Assembly (NCBI RefSeq): GCF_900107965.1
Contig: NZ_FNVU01000020.1
Span: forward strand, 116,488-180,487
DNA: 64,000 bases
Source: Actinacidiphila yanglinensis
Lineage (GTDB): Bacteria; Actinomycetota; Actinomycetes; Streptomycetales; Streptomycetaceae
Reading direction: 5' to 3'
This document shows, in pieces, positions 51,637-59,826 of the stretch; within the stretch, counting starts at the first letter, position 1, and every line of letters starts with the position of its first letter. The notes below the pieces were generated by a model. That model was not told the origin of the DNA. It searched no databases and saw only the letters and a list, made by a program, of their open reading frames with translations. The position numbers were made by a program, and so were the translations under genes.

Positions 51637-51736
51637 CGCGCGCGACGGCGGGAGTTCGCGCGTACGCGATGCTGCCCACATGACCCGTGGGCGGGGCCGA
51701 TGTCAGGCGGCTCCGCCCACGCCCTTGCCGCGGGGG

Positions 51737-52495
51737 TCAGTTGACCCGCTCGGCGAGGAACTCCTCCCAGGTGCGGGTGCCCTGGTCGGCGTCGAGGTTG
51801 AGGTTGTCGCCGGCGCGGTAGGCCCGGCCGGCCTTGCCGGGGACGCGGACCGGGAGCGTCGGGCGGCGCTTGCCCCGCGCCCGCAGGTAGCCGCGGGCCA
51901 GCTCGGCCAGCGGGTAGACCCGCGGGCCCGCGAGGTCGGCCACCCGGCCGGCCGGTTCGCCGCCCGTCAACTCGACCAGCCGCGCGGCCACATCGCGCGC
52001 GTCGACCGGCTGGAGGCGCAGGCCGCCCGGGGCGGGGAGCACCGGCAGCTTCGCCATCGCCCGGACCGCGGTGAGGGTCAGGTCGTGGAACTGCGCCGCG
52101 CGCAGCACCGTCCACGGCACCCCGCACTCCTCGACCGCCCGCTCGGCGCCGAGCTTCGCGCGGAAGTAGCCGATCGGGACCTGGTCGGCGCCGATCACCG
52201 AGATGGTCACCAGGTGCCGTACCCCGGCCCGGGCGGCCGCCCGGGCCAGGTTGCGGGTCGCCTCGTCGTCGCCCTTGTTGCTGCCGGCGAGGTGCAGCAC
52301 GAGTTCGGCGCCGTCCACGGCGGCCTCGATGCCCTCGTCCGCCAGCAGGTCGCCGGTGGCGTACGTGATCCCCTCGGCGGCCGGCCGGGCCTGCCGGCTG
52401 AGGATGCGCAAGTCGTGGCCGGCGCCGCGCAGCAGCGGTACGACGTGGCGTCCCAGCGTGCCCGTACCACCGGTGAGCAGGATGGATGACGTCAT
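51737..52495 (-). CDS. NAD(P)-binding NmrA/epimerase-like protein
   Basis: 252 residues of the atypical SDR group. ILLTGGTGTLGRHVVPLL is the dinucleotide-binding motif; a catalytic YxxxK lies in IGYFRAKLGAERAV. Such oxidoreductase/epimerase genes are the usual partners of ECF41 sigma factors, and one is encoded divergently 103 bp away. Substrate unknown. Confidence 0.85.
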   Translation of the reverse strand: MTSSILLTGGTGTLGRHVVPLLRGAGHDLRILSRQARPAAEGITYATGDLLADEGIEAAVDGAELVLHLAGSNKGDDEATRNLARAAARAGVRHLVTISVIGADQVPIGYFRAKLGAERAVEECGVPWTVLRAAQFHDLTLTAVRAMAKLPVLPAPGGLRLQPVDARDVAARLVELTGGEPAGRVADLAGPRVYPLAELARGYLRARGKRRPTLPVRVPGKAGRAYRAGDNLNLDADQGTRTWEEFLAERVN

Positions 52496-52598
52496 TTCTT
52501 CTCCCGAACTCGTCCCGACCCGGGCCCGCGCCCGGTGCCACCACCCGCTTTCCGGGGGGTCTATCGTGATGACACGCCACGATCAAGGAATGTGACGG

Positions 52599-53531
52599 AT
52601 GGACGACAGCACCCTCCTCGCGGAGCGTTTCGAGCAGGAGCGGAGCCGGCTGCGCGCCGTGGCGTACCGCATGCTCGGCTCGTCGAGCGAGGCCGACGAC
52701 GCGGTGCAGGAGGCGTGGCTGCGGGCGAGCCGGGCGGGCACCGACGACGTCGAGAACCTGCCCGCGTGGCTGACCACCGTGGTCACGCGGATCTGCCTGA
52801 ACCTGCTGCGCACCCGCGCGGCGCGGCGCGAGGAGCCCTTGGAGGCGCGCCCGCCCGAAGCGGACACCGGCGGCGGGGACGGGGCGGCGCGCGGGACCGA
52901 CCCCGAGCAGGAGGCGGTGCTCGCGGAGTCGGTCGGGCTGGCGCTGCTGGTGGTGCTGGACACCCTGACGCCCACCGAGCGCGTCGCGTTCGTGCTGCAC
53001 GACCTGTTCGCGATGCCGTTCGACGAGATCGGCCCGGTGATCGAGCGCTCGCCGGCCGCCGCCCGGCAACTCGCCAGCCGGGCCCGGCGCCGGGTGAAGG
53101 GCGGCACGACCGCGTCCGAGTCGGATCTGGTCCGGCAGCGCCGCGTCGTCGAGGCGTTCCTCGCCGCGTCCCGGGGCGGCGACTTCCAGGCGCTGGTCGC
53201 GCTCCTGGACCCGGACGTGGTGCTGCGCGCCGACCGCCAGGTCGTCCCCACCCCCGAGCCCATCGTCCTGCACGGTTCGCAGCACGTGGCCGAGGGCGCG
53301 TTCGCGGCAGCGGCCCGGGTGCCGTTCAGCACGCCCGCGCTCGTCAACGGGTCGGTGGGTCTGGTCATGGCGCCCGGCGGCTGGCTGTTCCTGGCGCTCG
53401 CCTTCACGGTCAGCGGCGACCGGATCACCGCGATGGACGTCATCGCGGACCCGGAACGGCTGCGCGCGACGCGGCTCGGCGTGCTGGACGGGTTCGGCGG
53501 GCCCGACGGACCCGGCGTCCTGGACGGGTGA
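52599..53531 (+). CDS. ECF41-type sigma factor (SigJ-like) with SnoaL-like C-terminal domain
   Basis: 310 residues. Region 2 (ERFEQERSRLRAVAYRMLGSS, then DDAVQEAWLRA) and region 4 (LTPTERVAFVLHDLF, SPAAARQLASRARRRV) are intact. After residue 185 a SnoaL-like domain begins (VVEAFLAASRGGDFQALVALLDPDVVLRAD), the feature of the ECF41 group, where it acts as a built-in control instead of an anti-sigma factor. It probably transcribes the divergent NmrA-like gene and itself. ATG 52599. Confidence 0.9.
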   Translation: MDDSTLLAERFEQERSRLRAVAYRMLGSSSEADDAVQEAWLRASRAGTDDVENLPAWLTTVVTRICLNLLRTRAARREEPLEARPPEADTGGGDGAARGTDPEQEAVLAESVGLALLVVLDTLTPTERVAFVLHDLFAMPFDEIGPVIERSPAAARQLASRARRRVKGGTTASESDLVRQRRVVEAFLAASRGGDFQALVALLDPDVVLRADRQVVPTPEPIVLHGSQHVAEGAFAAAARVPFSTPALVNGSVGLVMAPGGWLFLALAFTVSGDRITAMDVIADPERLRATRLGVLDGFGGPDGPGVLDG

Positions 53532-53582
53532 GGTGTCCCGGACGGACCGGGGGAGGGCCGCCGCCGGTCCGGTCGCGGGGGC

Positions 53583-54344
53583 TCAGCCGTCGCGGCCGGG
53601 CAGCATGGACAGGGCCAGGGAGCGCTGCGCGACGAGGTCGTCGTAGGTGCCGTCGCGCTCGGCCCAGCGGTGCATGAGGACGCCCTTCACGAGGATCTCG
53701 CGGGGGGTGGGCTCCTGTGCGAGCAGGTCCATGACCTCGGTGGCGAAGCCGTCCAGCGGCAGCGCGTGCGGGGCCACCTTCTCCTGGCCCGCAGCGGCGA
53801 CGGCCGGCGGGACGAGCTCGACGACGCCGACCCCGGTGCCGTCGAGCTGGGCGCGCAGGGCCTCGGAGTACGCGTGCACCGCGGCCTTCGAGGCGGCGTA
53901 GGTCGGCATGGGCGGGAAGGGCAGGAAGGCGATGCCCGAGGTGACCGTGACGAAGGTGCCGGTGCCCCGGTGGAGAAGGTGCGGGGTGAACGCGTCGACG
54001 ACCCGGATGGTGCCGAGCAGGTTGGTGTCGACCGTCGTCCACGCGGCCTCGAAGTGCGCGGGGTCGCGCAGGTCCTCCAGGAGCATGACGCCCGGCATCG
54101 TCACCACGGTGTCCAGCGCGGGGTGGCGGGCCAGAACGGCATCGCGCGCGGCGACGACCGAGGCGCTGTCGGTGACGTCCACGGTGACGGTGCCCAGGCC
54201 CTCCCCGGCGAGTTCCGCGAGGGCCTCCTGGTTGCGGCCGCCGACGACCACGGTGCTGCCCGCAGCGGCGAACCGGCGGGCGAGCTCCCGCCCGATGCCG
54301 GAGGTCCCGCCGACGACGAGGACGGTGCGGTTCGAGAGATCCAT
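53583..54344 (-). CDS. Short-chain dehydrogenase/reductase
   Basis: 253 residues, classical SDR: cofactor motif VVGGTSGIGRELARR, catalytic Ser in VTVTSGIAF, and YAASK with catalytic Tyr and Lys. The late segment ELVPPAVAAAGQ resembles DltE/YbbO-like SDRs. ATG 54344 has AGGAAG. It is divergent from the XRE regulator, which probably controls it. Confidence 0.9.
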   Translation of the reverse strand: MDLSNRTVLVVGGTSGIGRELARRFAAAGSTVVVGGRNQEALAELAGEGLGTVTVDVTDSASVVAARDAVLARHPALDTVVTMPGVMLLEDLRDPAHFEAAWTTVDTNLLGTIRVVDAFTPHLLHRGTGTFVTVTSGIAFLPFPPMPTYAASKAAVHAYSEALRAQLDGTGVGVVELVPPAVAAAGQEKVAPHALPLDGFATEVMDLLAQEPTPREILVKGVLMHRWAERDGTYDDLVAQRSLALSMLPGRDG

Positions 54345-54534
54345 GAGTCTTCCTTCCGGTCCGGCGCGCCGACGGGGTCGCCGACCGTGCGCCGCGGGCG
54401 GCGGTGCGGCGCCGCCCCTGGGTGATCCGTGCACCTTCAGTGTCGGCACGGTCCGGCGGGCGTGGCAGAGCCCCCGTCTTCCCTGGTCCTGCCAGGGCCC
54501 CCTCTCGGGGACGGCGCCGCATTACGGTGTGGGT

Positions 54535-55374
54535 ATGAAGGACGAATCCGGCAACCGTCTCGGCGGCTACCTCCGGGCCCGGCGCGAGCTGGTGTCCCCG
54601 GCGCAGGCGGGGCTCCCGCCCGGCGGCAACCGCCGGGTGCCCGGGCTGCGCCGCGAGGAGGTCGCGCTGCTCGCCGGGATCAGCCCCGACTACTACCTGC
54701 GGCTGGAGCGGGGCCGCGACACGAACCCCTCGGTCCAGGTCCTGGAGTCGCTCGCCCGCGTCCTGCAGCTGGACGACGTCGAGCGGACGTACCTGCTCGG
54801 TCTCGTCGCCGCGCGGCCCGGGACACCGCGCCGCAAGCGGCCCGAGCACGTGCCGGCGCGCGTGCACGAGCTGCTCGCCCACCTGCAGATCCCCGCGTTC
54901 GTCGAGGGGCGCGCGTTCGACGTGCTGGCCTCCAACCCGATGGCCGTCGCGCTCTCGCCGCGGCTGCGGCCGGGCGAGAACCGGCTGCGCTCCCTCCTGC
55001 TCGATCCCGAGGAGCGGGCCTTCCACCAGGACTGGGCGCGGGCCACCGCCGACTTCGTCGCCACCCTGCGCACCACCATCGGGGACGACACCGACAACCC
55101 CCGCTTCGTCGAGCTGGTCGGTGAACTCGCGCTGTCCAGCCAGCGGTTCCGCACGCTGTGGGCCCGCCACGACGTCCGCACCCTCGAGGGCGGCACCACC
55201 ACGTTCCACCATCCCGTCGTCGGCGAGCTGCGCCTGCACCGCGACAAGCTCCCCGTCGACGACGTCCTTCTGGTCGTCTACTACCCCGACAAGGACAGCG
55301 AGAGCGACGAGAAATTGCGGATGCTGGCCGCGCTCACGGTCTCCGGGTCCGCGGGGATCCGCCCCGACGCGTGA
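54535..55374 (+). CDS. XRE regulator with MmyB-like ligand domain
   Basis: 279 residues. Helix-turn-helix GLRREEVALLAGISPDYYLRLERGRDTNPS (given in parts: GLRREEVALLAGIS and YYLRLERGRD), then the MmyB-like PAS-type domain: AFDVLASNPMAVALSP, FHQDWARATADFVATLR and FHHPVVGELRLHRDKL. This family usually represses a divergent oxidoreductase gene, here the SDR at 53583-54344, across a 190-bp gap. ATG 54535; no strong ribosome-binding site. Confidence 0.9.
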   Translation: MKDESGNRLGGYLRARRELVSPAQAGLPPGGNRRVPGLRREEVALLAGISPDYYLRLERGRDTNPSVQVLESLARVLQLDDVERTYLLGLVAARPGTPRRKRPEHVPARVHELLAHLQIPAFVEGRAFDVLASNPMAVALSPRLRPGENRLRSLLLDPEERAFHQDWARATADFVATLRTTIGDDTDNPRFVELVGELALSSQRFRTLWARHDVRTLEGGTTTFHHPVVGELRLHRDKLPVDDVLLVVYYPDKDSESDEKLRMLAALTVSGSAGIRPDA

Positions 55375-55477
55375 CGGGCCGCGCCCGGGGCCGTACCGGG
55401 ACGCGTACCGCAGGGGGCCGGGACAGGCGAAGAGGGGCTGTGCGGTCCGCAGGCCGCGCCCGTGTGAAGCTGGTGCC

Positions 55478-55978
55478 GTGAGTGATCGGGGCGAGATCGT
55501 CGTATCCCGCTGGCCGGACGGGTCGCCTTCCGCGGAGGGCGGGCCGGCCGCGCTGCTTGCGGCCTACCACCTGCGGACGGAGGCCGAGAAGGGCACGCCC
55601 GTCGCGGACGTGGAGGGGCTGCCGGACCGCTACCGGGCGGAGGTCTCGGATCCGCGGGCCGCGTTCGCCGGCGACGTCGTGCTGGTGGCGCTGAGCGGGG
55701 ACGCCGCCGTGGGGTGCCTGGTGGTGTCCGCCCGCGCCGGCGGGCAGGCGGAGATCAAGCGGCTCTGGACCGACCCGGCGTTCCGGGGCCGGGGCGTCGC
55801 GTCCCGCCTGCTCGAAGGCGCGCTCGCGCATGCCGCGGAGAGCGGCGCGCGTGTCGTGCGGCTCTCGGTCTGGAACTGGCGGACCGGCGCCATCGCGCTG
55901 TACGAACGGCTCGGCTTCGCCGTCACCGCGTCGTGGGAGGAGCGGGACCAACTGGTGTGCATGGAGCGCGCCGTGTGA
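55478..55978 (+). CDS. GNAT-family N-acetyltransferase
   Basis: 166 residues. AEIKRLWTDPAFRGRGVASRLL is the acetyl-CoA block (about 88-109); VVRLSVWNWRTGAIALYERLGF is the usual end. Acceptor unknown. GTG 55478; terminator at 56066 follows. Confidence 0.85.
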   Translation: MSDRGEIVVSRWPDGSPSAEGGPAALLAAYHLRTEAEKGTPVADVEGLPDRYRAEVSDPRAAFAGDVVLVALSGDAAVGCLVVSARAGGQAEIKRLWTDPAFRGRGVASRLLEGALAHAAESGARVVRLSVWNWRTGAIALYERLGFAVTASWEERDQLVCMERAV

Positions 55979-56065
55979 GGAAGCTCCGAGGAAGCACGGT
56001 CCAGCCGGGGTTCCGCGGTAACGTCCCGGGCCGGCTCTCCTCCTGCTAGATTTTCCTTCAGCAGC

Positions 56066-56111
56066 AAGCCTTCCCGGCCCGGACGCGGTGTCCGACGGGG
56101 AGGCTTTTTTC
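56066..56111 (+). terminator. Rho-independent terminator or attenuator with T6 tail
   Basis: AAGCCTTCCC pairs with GGGGAGGCTT; an inner stem GGAC/GTCC extends it, and six T follow. It is 87 bp after one GNAT gene and 88 bp before the next. TAGATT at 56047-56052 looks like a -10 box just upstream, which would make this an attenuator in the leader of the second gene. Confidence 0.75.
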
Positions 56112-56198
56112 ATGCCCCCGTGCCCCTGTGCCCCGTGTCCCGGTACCGCCGGTCCGGAGGTGCGCGCGTGCTGTCGACCCTCTCGGTGAAGGAGCCCC

Positions 56199-56708
56199 AT
56201 GCCCGATGTGTCCGTGCGCCCCGCAGATGTCGCCGACCGTCCCGCGGTGGAGCGGTTGTGGCTGATGTTCCGCCACGACATGTCGGAGTTCCACGGCCTG
56301 CTGCCCGGCGCCGACGGGACCTTCCGCAGCGATCGGCTCCGGCTGGCCTTCTCCGAACCGGACTGGGCGCCCTACCTGTTCGTGACGGCCGCCGGCCTGG
56401 CCGGATTCGCGTTCGTCCGCAGCGTGAGCGCGCCGACGCGCGTGCTGAACAGCTTCTTCGTGGTGCGCGGCGCGCGCCGGGCCGGTGTCGGGCTGCACGC
56501 GGTGCGGGAGATCGTGGCCAGGTACCCGGGTTCCTGGGAAGTCGCCTTCCAGGATGCCAACGTGGCGGCGGTGCGCTTCTGGCGCCGCGTCGCCGCGGAG
56601 ATCGCCGGCGATGCGTGGACCGAGGAGCGCAGGCCGGTGCCCGGGCGTCCGGACTCGCCGCCCGACGTGTGGATCTCGTTCCGGACGGCGGCGGGGACCG
56701 GCGGCTGA
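56199..56708 (+). CDS. GNAT-family N-acetyltransferase
   Basis: 169 residues. LNSFFVVRGARRAGVGLHAVREIV is the acetyl-CoA block and FQDANVAAVRFWRRVA the last strand-helix. Not close to the other GNAT proteins in the window. The terminator/attenuator at 56066-56111 precedes it. Confidence 0.82.
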   Translation: MPDVSVRPADVADRPAVERLWLMFRHDMSEFHGLLPGADGTFRSDRLRLAFSEPDWAPYLFVTAAGLAGFAFVRSVSAPTRVLNSFFVVRGARRAGVGLHAVREIVARYPGSWEVAFQDANVAAVRFWRRVAAEIAGDAWTEERRPVPGRPDSPPDVWISFRTAAGTGG

Positions 56709-56750
56709 ACGCGGCGGGGCCGTCACCGTCGGCTGAACGCGTGGGGGTGG

Positions 56751-56951
56751 TCATCGTCGGCGGGGCGTCAACTCCTCCAGGAGCGCGCGCAGGACCGCGA
56801 GGCGGTGGGCGGACTCGGAGGGGGTCGACGCGCGGAGGGCCGTGCGGGTCGCGTGGGCGGCGAGCACGCCGAGGATCAGCCTGACCAGGGCGCCGCTGAC
56901 CGCGACGCAGGCCAGCAGCCAGGTGGCGGCACCCAGGGAGTGTGTGAGCAT
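56751..56951 (-). CDS. Small membrane protein, unknown
   Basis: 66 residues with one strong hydrophobic segment (WLLACVAVSGALVRLILGVLAA, split here as WLLACVAVSGALV and RLILGVLAA) and an Arg-rich C-terminus. GGAAAGGTGATCGAAG precedes ATG 56951, a good site, which supports it being real. Function unknown. Confidence 0.55.
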   Translation of the reverse strand: MLTHSLGAATWLLACVAVSGALVRLILGVLAAHATRTALRASTPSESAHRLAVLRALLEELTPRRR

Positions 56952-57105
56952 CTTCGATCACCTTTCCGAGGCGGGGAGACCTCCGGTGTAGCGCGGACAC
57001 CCGGTCCGCCGCCTCCCCGCAGCCGCGCGGAGCCGGCCGGACCCAGCCGAACTCAGCGCACCCGCGCCCCTGGTGACCGTGCGAGGGATCGGGGACCATC
57101 CGCGG

Positions 57106-57999
57106 ATGGACGCAACGAACGGCCCGCGCGGGCCGCGTGGCAAACGGGACCTGCCGTTTCCGTACGACCAGGATCTGTCGGGGGTGCTGCGCAACCTCAA
57201 CCGCCGGACCCGCTGGGGGCGTGACCGGCTCGCGAACGACCGGGTCACGGCCGCGCTGCTGGCGGCGGGCATGGCCCTGCTCGTCCGCCACCTGGGCCCG
57301 GGCGGCGGGCAGCGGGTCAACAGCGAGCGCCTGCTGCTGGGTTCGCTCTCCCAGCGCAGGGTCGCCGAGGAGTTCGCGGGCAATCCCGCGCCCTTCGCCC
57401 GGTACGGCAACGGCGTGTCGATGCTGCGCGACCGCTGGAGCCCGCACTCGGACTTCGTCACCGACCTGATCAACTTCGCGGTGTGGCGGGAGAACTACCG
57501 GCCGGAGTTCCGCGAGCGGCGTGCCGTCCACATCAAGAGGCTGGTGCACGGACCGGACTTCGTGCGGGCGGTGCACGAGATCGCCTACCAGCACACCGCC
57601 GAGGGCGTCGGTCTGCCCTCGGTCCGGCTCGGCCTCGCGCTGATGACGGCGGCCGAGGGCGACGAGGAGGTGACGCGGATCATCTCGGCGGTGTACGAGG
57701 ACTACCTCGGCTCGTGGAAGAAGCTGTACGACACGGTGCTGCGGGAGCGGCATCTGCGGCTGCGCAGGGGGCTCACCCTCGACGACCTGGCCAACGCGCT
57801 GTCCGCGGCCTCCGACGGGATGACCCTCAGGGCCATCGGCGACCCCGCCGCCGCGGTGGTCGACCACGACGCCCGCAGCTCGCTCATGGGCACGGTCGCG
57901 CTCGCGGTGATCCTGGCGTTCCTCGAACCGGACGACGACGCCGGCGGCCTCACCCTGGAACAGGCCGTCGCGGCACGGTTCGACGGCCGGGTGTACTGA
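57106..57999 (+). CDS. Hypothetical helical protein
   Basis: 297 residues, not recognised. Largely helical, soluble, charged (ERRAVHIKRLVHGPDFVRAVHEIAY; LSAASDGMTLRAIGDPAA). The second half resembles the ligand domain of TetR-like regulators, but no clear helix-turn-helix was found in the first 80 residues. ATG 57106 is taken; an in-frame GTG at 57073 is the alternative. Isolated transcription unit. Confidence 0.65.
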   Translation: MDATNGPRGPRGKRDLPFPYDQDLSGVLRNLNRRTRWGRDRLANDRVTAALLAAGMALLVRHLGPGGGQRVNSERLLLGSLSQRRVAEEFAGNPAPFARYGNGVSMLRDRWSPHSDFVTDLINFAVWRENYRPEFRERRAVHIKRLVHGPDFVRAVHEIAYQHTAEGVGLPSVRLGLALMTAAEGDEEVTRIISAVYEDYLGSWKKLYDTVLRERHLRLRRGLTLDDLANALSAASDGMTLRAIGDPAAAVVDHDARSSLMGTVALAVILAFLEPDDDAGGLTLEQAVAARFDGRVY

Positions 58000-58037
58000 G
58001 CCGGTACGCAGCCCGCCGGGTCCCCCGAGCACGGTGC

Positions 58038-58511
58038 TCAGGGCGTGGGCACCTCGCGCGGCGGCTGCGCGGAGCGCGGGGCGGGGGCACGGAGCGCGCG
58101 GACGGTGGCGCGTGCGATCAGGGGTGTCCCGACCGCGGTGGGCAGGATCCAGGCGACGGGTGAGCCCAGGCCGAGGTTGACGACGAGGAAGGCGGTGACG
58201 AAGGAGATGTAGGAACTGCACATCAGGTTGATGTGCCAGACCACCCAGCCGCGGAAGGCCGCGCGCCGCACCCACCAGCCGGCGAGCGCCGCCGCCCAGG
58301 TCAGCGCGCCGATCACGCCGAGCCACCACAACGAGGGCCGGTAGGCCACGAGTCCGAACGCGCTCAGGCACAGCGCACCGGTCAGGACCTGGTACGACCG
58401 GCCGAGCAGCGGATGGCGGCCGGCGCGCTTGGGCGCGAGCATCGCCGCCGGCCCCACCAGCAACCCGAGACTGCCTGCTACGACATGGATCACGAGCACG
58501 ACTGCGTGCAT
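58038..58511 (-). CDS. DUF2306-like membrane protein
   Basis: 157 residues, four hydrophobic helices (VVLVIHVVAGSLGLLVGPAAML; ALCLSAFGLVAYR; LWWLGVIGALTWAAALAGWWV; SYISFVTAFLVVNLGL). HVVAG in helix 1 and HIN in helix 3 resemble the His-bearing helices of DUF2306 proteins. GGGGGAG precedes ATG 58511. Divergent from the PadR gene, which likely regulates it. Confidence 0.7.
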   Translation of the reverse strand: MHAVVLVIHVVAGSLGLLVGPAAMLAPKRAGRHPLLGRSYQVLTGALCLSAFGLVAYRPSLWWLGVIGALTWAAALAGWWVRRAAFRGWVVWHINLMCSSYISFVTAFLVVNLGLGSPVAWILPTAVGTPLIARATVRALRAPAPRSAQPPREVPTP

Positions 58512-58527
58512 GGAGCTCCCCCATATG

Positions 58528-58569
58528 CCACTGTGGACGGTGGTGCCAGGCAAGCACCGTCCACAGTGG
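58528..58569. promoter_or_regulatory. 15-bp inverted repeat, putative PadR operator
   Basis: CCACTGTGGACGGTG (58528-58542) is matched exactly by its inverse CACCGTCCACAGTGG (58555-58569) across 12 nt, in the 76-bp space between the divergent membrane-protein and PadR genes. It covers most of that space, so binding would control both. Confidence 0.7.
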
Positions 58570-58587
58570 ACTGTCAAGGGGATACGT

Positions 58588-59154
58588 GTGACGCGGACCG
58601 ACCTCAACCCGACCGCCGCCTCGCTGCTCGGCTTCCTGCACGCGGGTGAGGCCAGTGGTTATGAACTCCTGGGCGTCGCCGAGGTGTTCATCGGCGACTT
58701 CTGGAGCCTGACGCGCAGTCAGGTCTACCGGGAACTCGCCGCGCTGGAACGGCGCGGCCTCGTCGTCGCCGGCGCCACCGGGACCCGCTCGCGCCGCCCG
58801 TACACCCTCACCGACGCCGGCCGCGAGGAGTTCGCCGCGTGGGTCGCGGAGCCGCCGGACACCGAGCAGATCCGCTACCCGCTGCTGCTGACCCTCGCGT
58901 TCGGCGCGTTTCTCGACACCGGCACGCTGCTGGGGTACGTCGAGCAGCACCGCGGGACCCACCGGGGACGGCTCGCCGGCTACCTCGACACGGAGGCGCA
59001 GGGCGGTCTCGACCCGTACCAGCGCGCCACGTTGCGCTTCGGCATCCACTACGAGCGGGCCGCGCTCGCGTGGATGGACGAGCTGCCCGCCATCCTGGCG
59101 GACCCGGCCGGCGCGGCGGGCGTCCACGCGGGGGAGGCGGGCGCGACGGGCTGA
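58588..59154 (+). CDS. PadR-family regulator
   Basis: 188 residues. N-terminal winged helix: AASLLGFLHAGEASGYELLG, QVYRELAALERRGLV, RRPYTLTDAGREEFAAWV. The C-terminal half is the VirF/PadR_C-type helical dimer domain. GTG 58588. It probably represses itself and the divergent membrane protein in response to a small molecule. Confidence 0.9.
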   Translation: MTRTDLNPTAASLLGFLHAGEASGYELLGVAEVFIGDFWSLTRSQVYRELAALERRGLVVAGATGTRSRRPYTLTDAGREEFAAWVAEPPDTEQIRYPLLLTLAFGAFLDTGTLLGYVEQHRGTHRGRLAGYLDTEAQGGLDPYQRATLRFGIHYERAALAWMDELPAILADPAGAAGVHAGEAGATG

Positions 59155-59200
59155 GCGGGCCCGACGCGCTGAGCCGGCCTGCGGCGCGGGGTCCGCCCGC

Positions 59201-59779
59201 TCAGCCGAACTGGCGGAAGTGGCTGCGCCGTCCGTCGTGGTCGAAGACGCCCATGGCCTCGGCCGGCCCGCCGTGCGCACCGAAGGCGTGCGGCACCATC
59301 GTGGAGAACTCCGCGGCCTGGCCGGCCTCCACGAGGATGGTGCGCTCGCCGAGCAGCAGCATCAGCGTGCCGGACAGCACCGTGAACCAGTCGCGGCCCG
59401 GGTGCACCCGCAGCACGTCGCTGCCGCGCACGACCGGCCGGGTGAAGCGCATCTTCGCCACGGTGCTGCCGTGCGCCCCGGGCTCGCGGCTCAGCATCCA
59501 GGTGGTGGTGCCCCGCTCCGTGTTGTGCTGCGGCCTGATCACCACGTCCCCGTCGTCCGCGGACTCGACGAGCATGTCGATGCTCACCCCCAGCGCCTGG
59601 GCGAGCGCGCCGAGCTGGTCCAGGCCGATCCGCCGCCGCCCGTTCTCGATCCGGCTCAGCGTGGACGCGCTCATGCCGCTACGGCTGGACAGGTCGTCCA
59701 GCGACCAGCCCAGGGACGTCCGCAGCCCCCTGACCCGCTGCCGTACCAGGAGATCGAGACCGCCGTCTTCTTGCGCCAT
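59201..59779 (-). CDS. XRE regulator with cupin domain
   Basis: 192 residues. Helix-turn-helix at about 15-70 (LDDLSSRSGMSASTLSRIENGRRR in two parts: LDDLSSRSGMSAS, TLSRIENGRRR), then a cupin domain (HPGRDWFTVLSGTLMLLLGE). This layout serves metabolite sensing, often amines or amino acids. ATG 59779 lies 47 bp from the divergent methyltransferase start, which it likely controls. Confidence 0.88.
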   Translation of the reverse strand: MAQEDGGLDLLVRQRVRGLRTSLGWSLDDLSSRSGMSASTLSRIENGRRRIGLDQLGALAQALGVSIDMLVESADDGDVVIRPQHNTERGTTTWMLSREPGAHGSTVAKMRFTRPVVRGSDVLRVHPGRDWFTVLSGTLMLLLGERTILVEAGQAAEFSTMVPHAFGAHGGPAEAMGVFDHDGRRSHFRQFG

Positions 59780-59826
59780 ACGCAAGATGCTAAGCCATCC
59801 GCGCAACGTCATCGTAAGGTCGCGGC

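Larger units (their letters stand above)
50972..51736. other. 765-bp intergenic regulatory region
   Basis: No convincing gene on either strand. It holds three CG-centred motifs: TTCCAACGTTGGAA (51081-51094), TTACAACGTAA (51257-51267) and CTGACAACGTTGTCAG (51621-51636). These probably control the leftward secreted-enzyme gene, perhaps from a distant promoter. Confidence 0.5.

Noticed and set aside
51123..51683. 186-codon rightward frame in the intergenic region
   Set aside because: Arg/Gly/Pro-rich, no ribosome-binding site, no family match; it covers several operator-like palindromes.
52496..52598. ECF41 promoter motif TGTCACA-n16-CGTC
   Set aside because: Only a near match (CGTCACA then CGTG at 14 nt) was found on the reverse strand; too weak to list.
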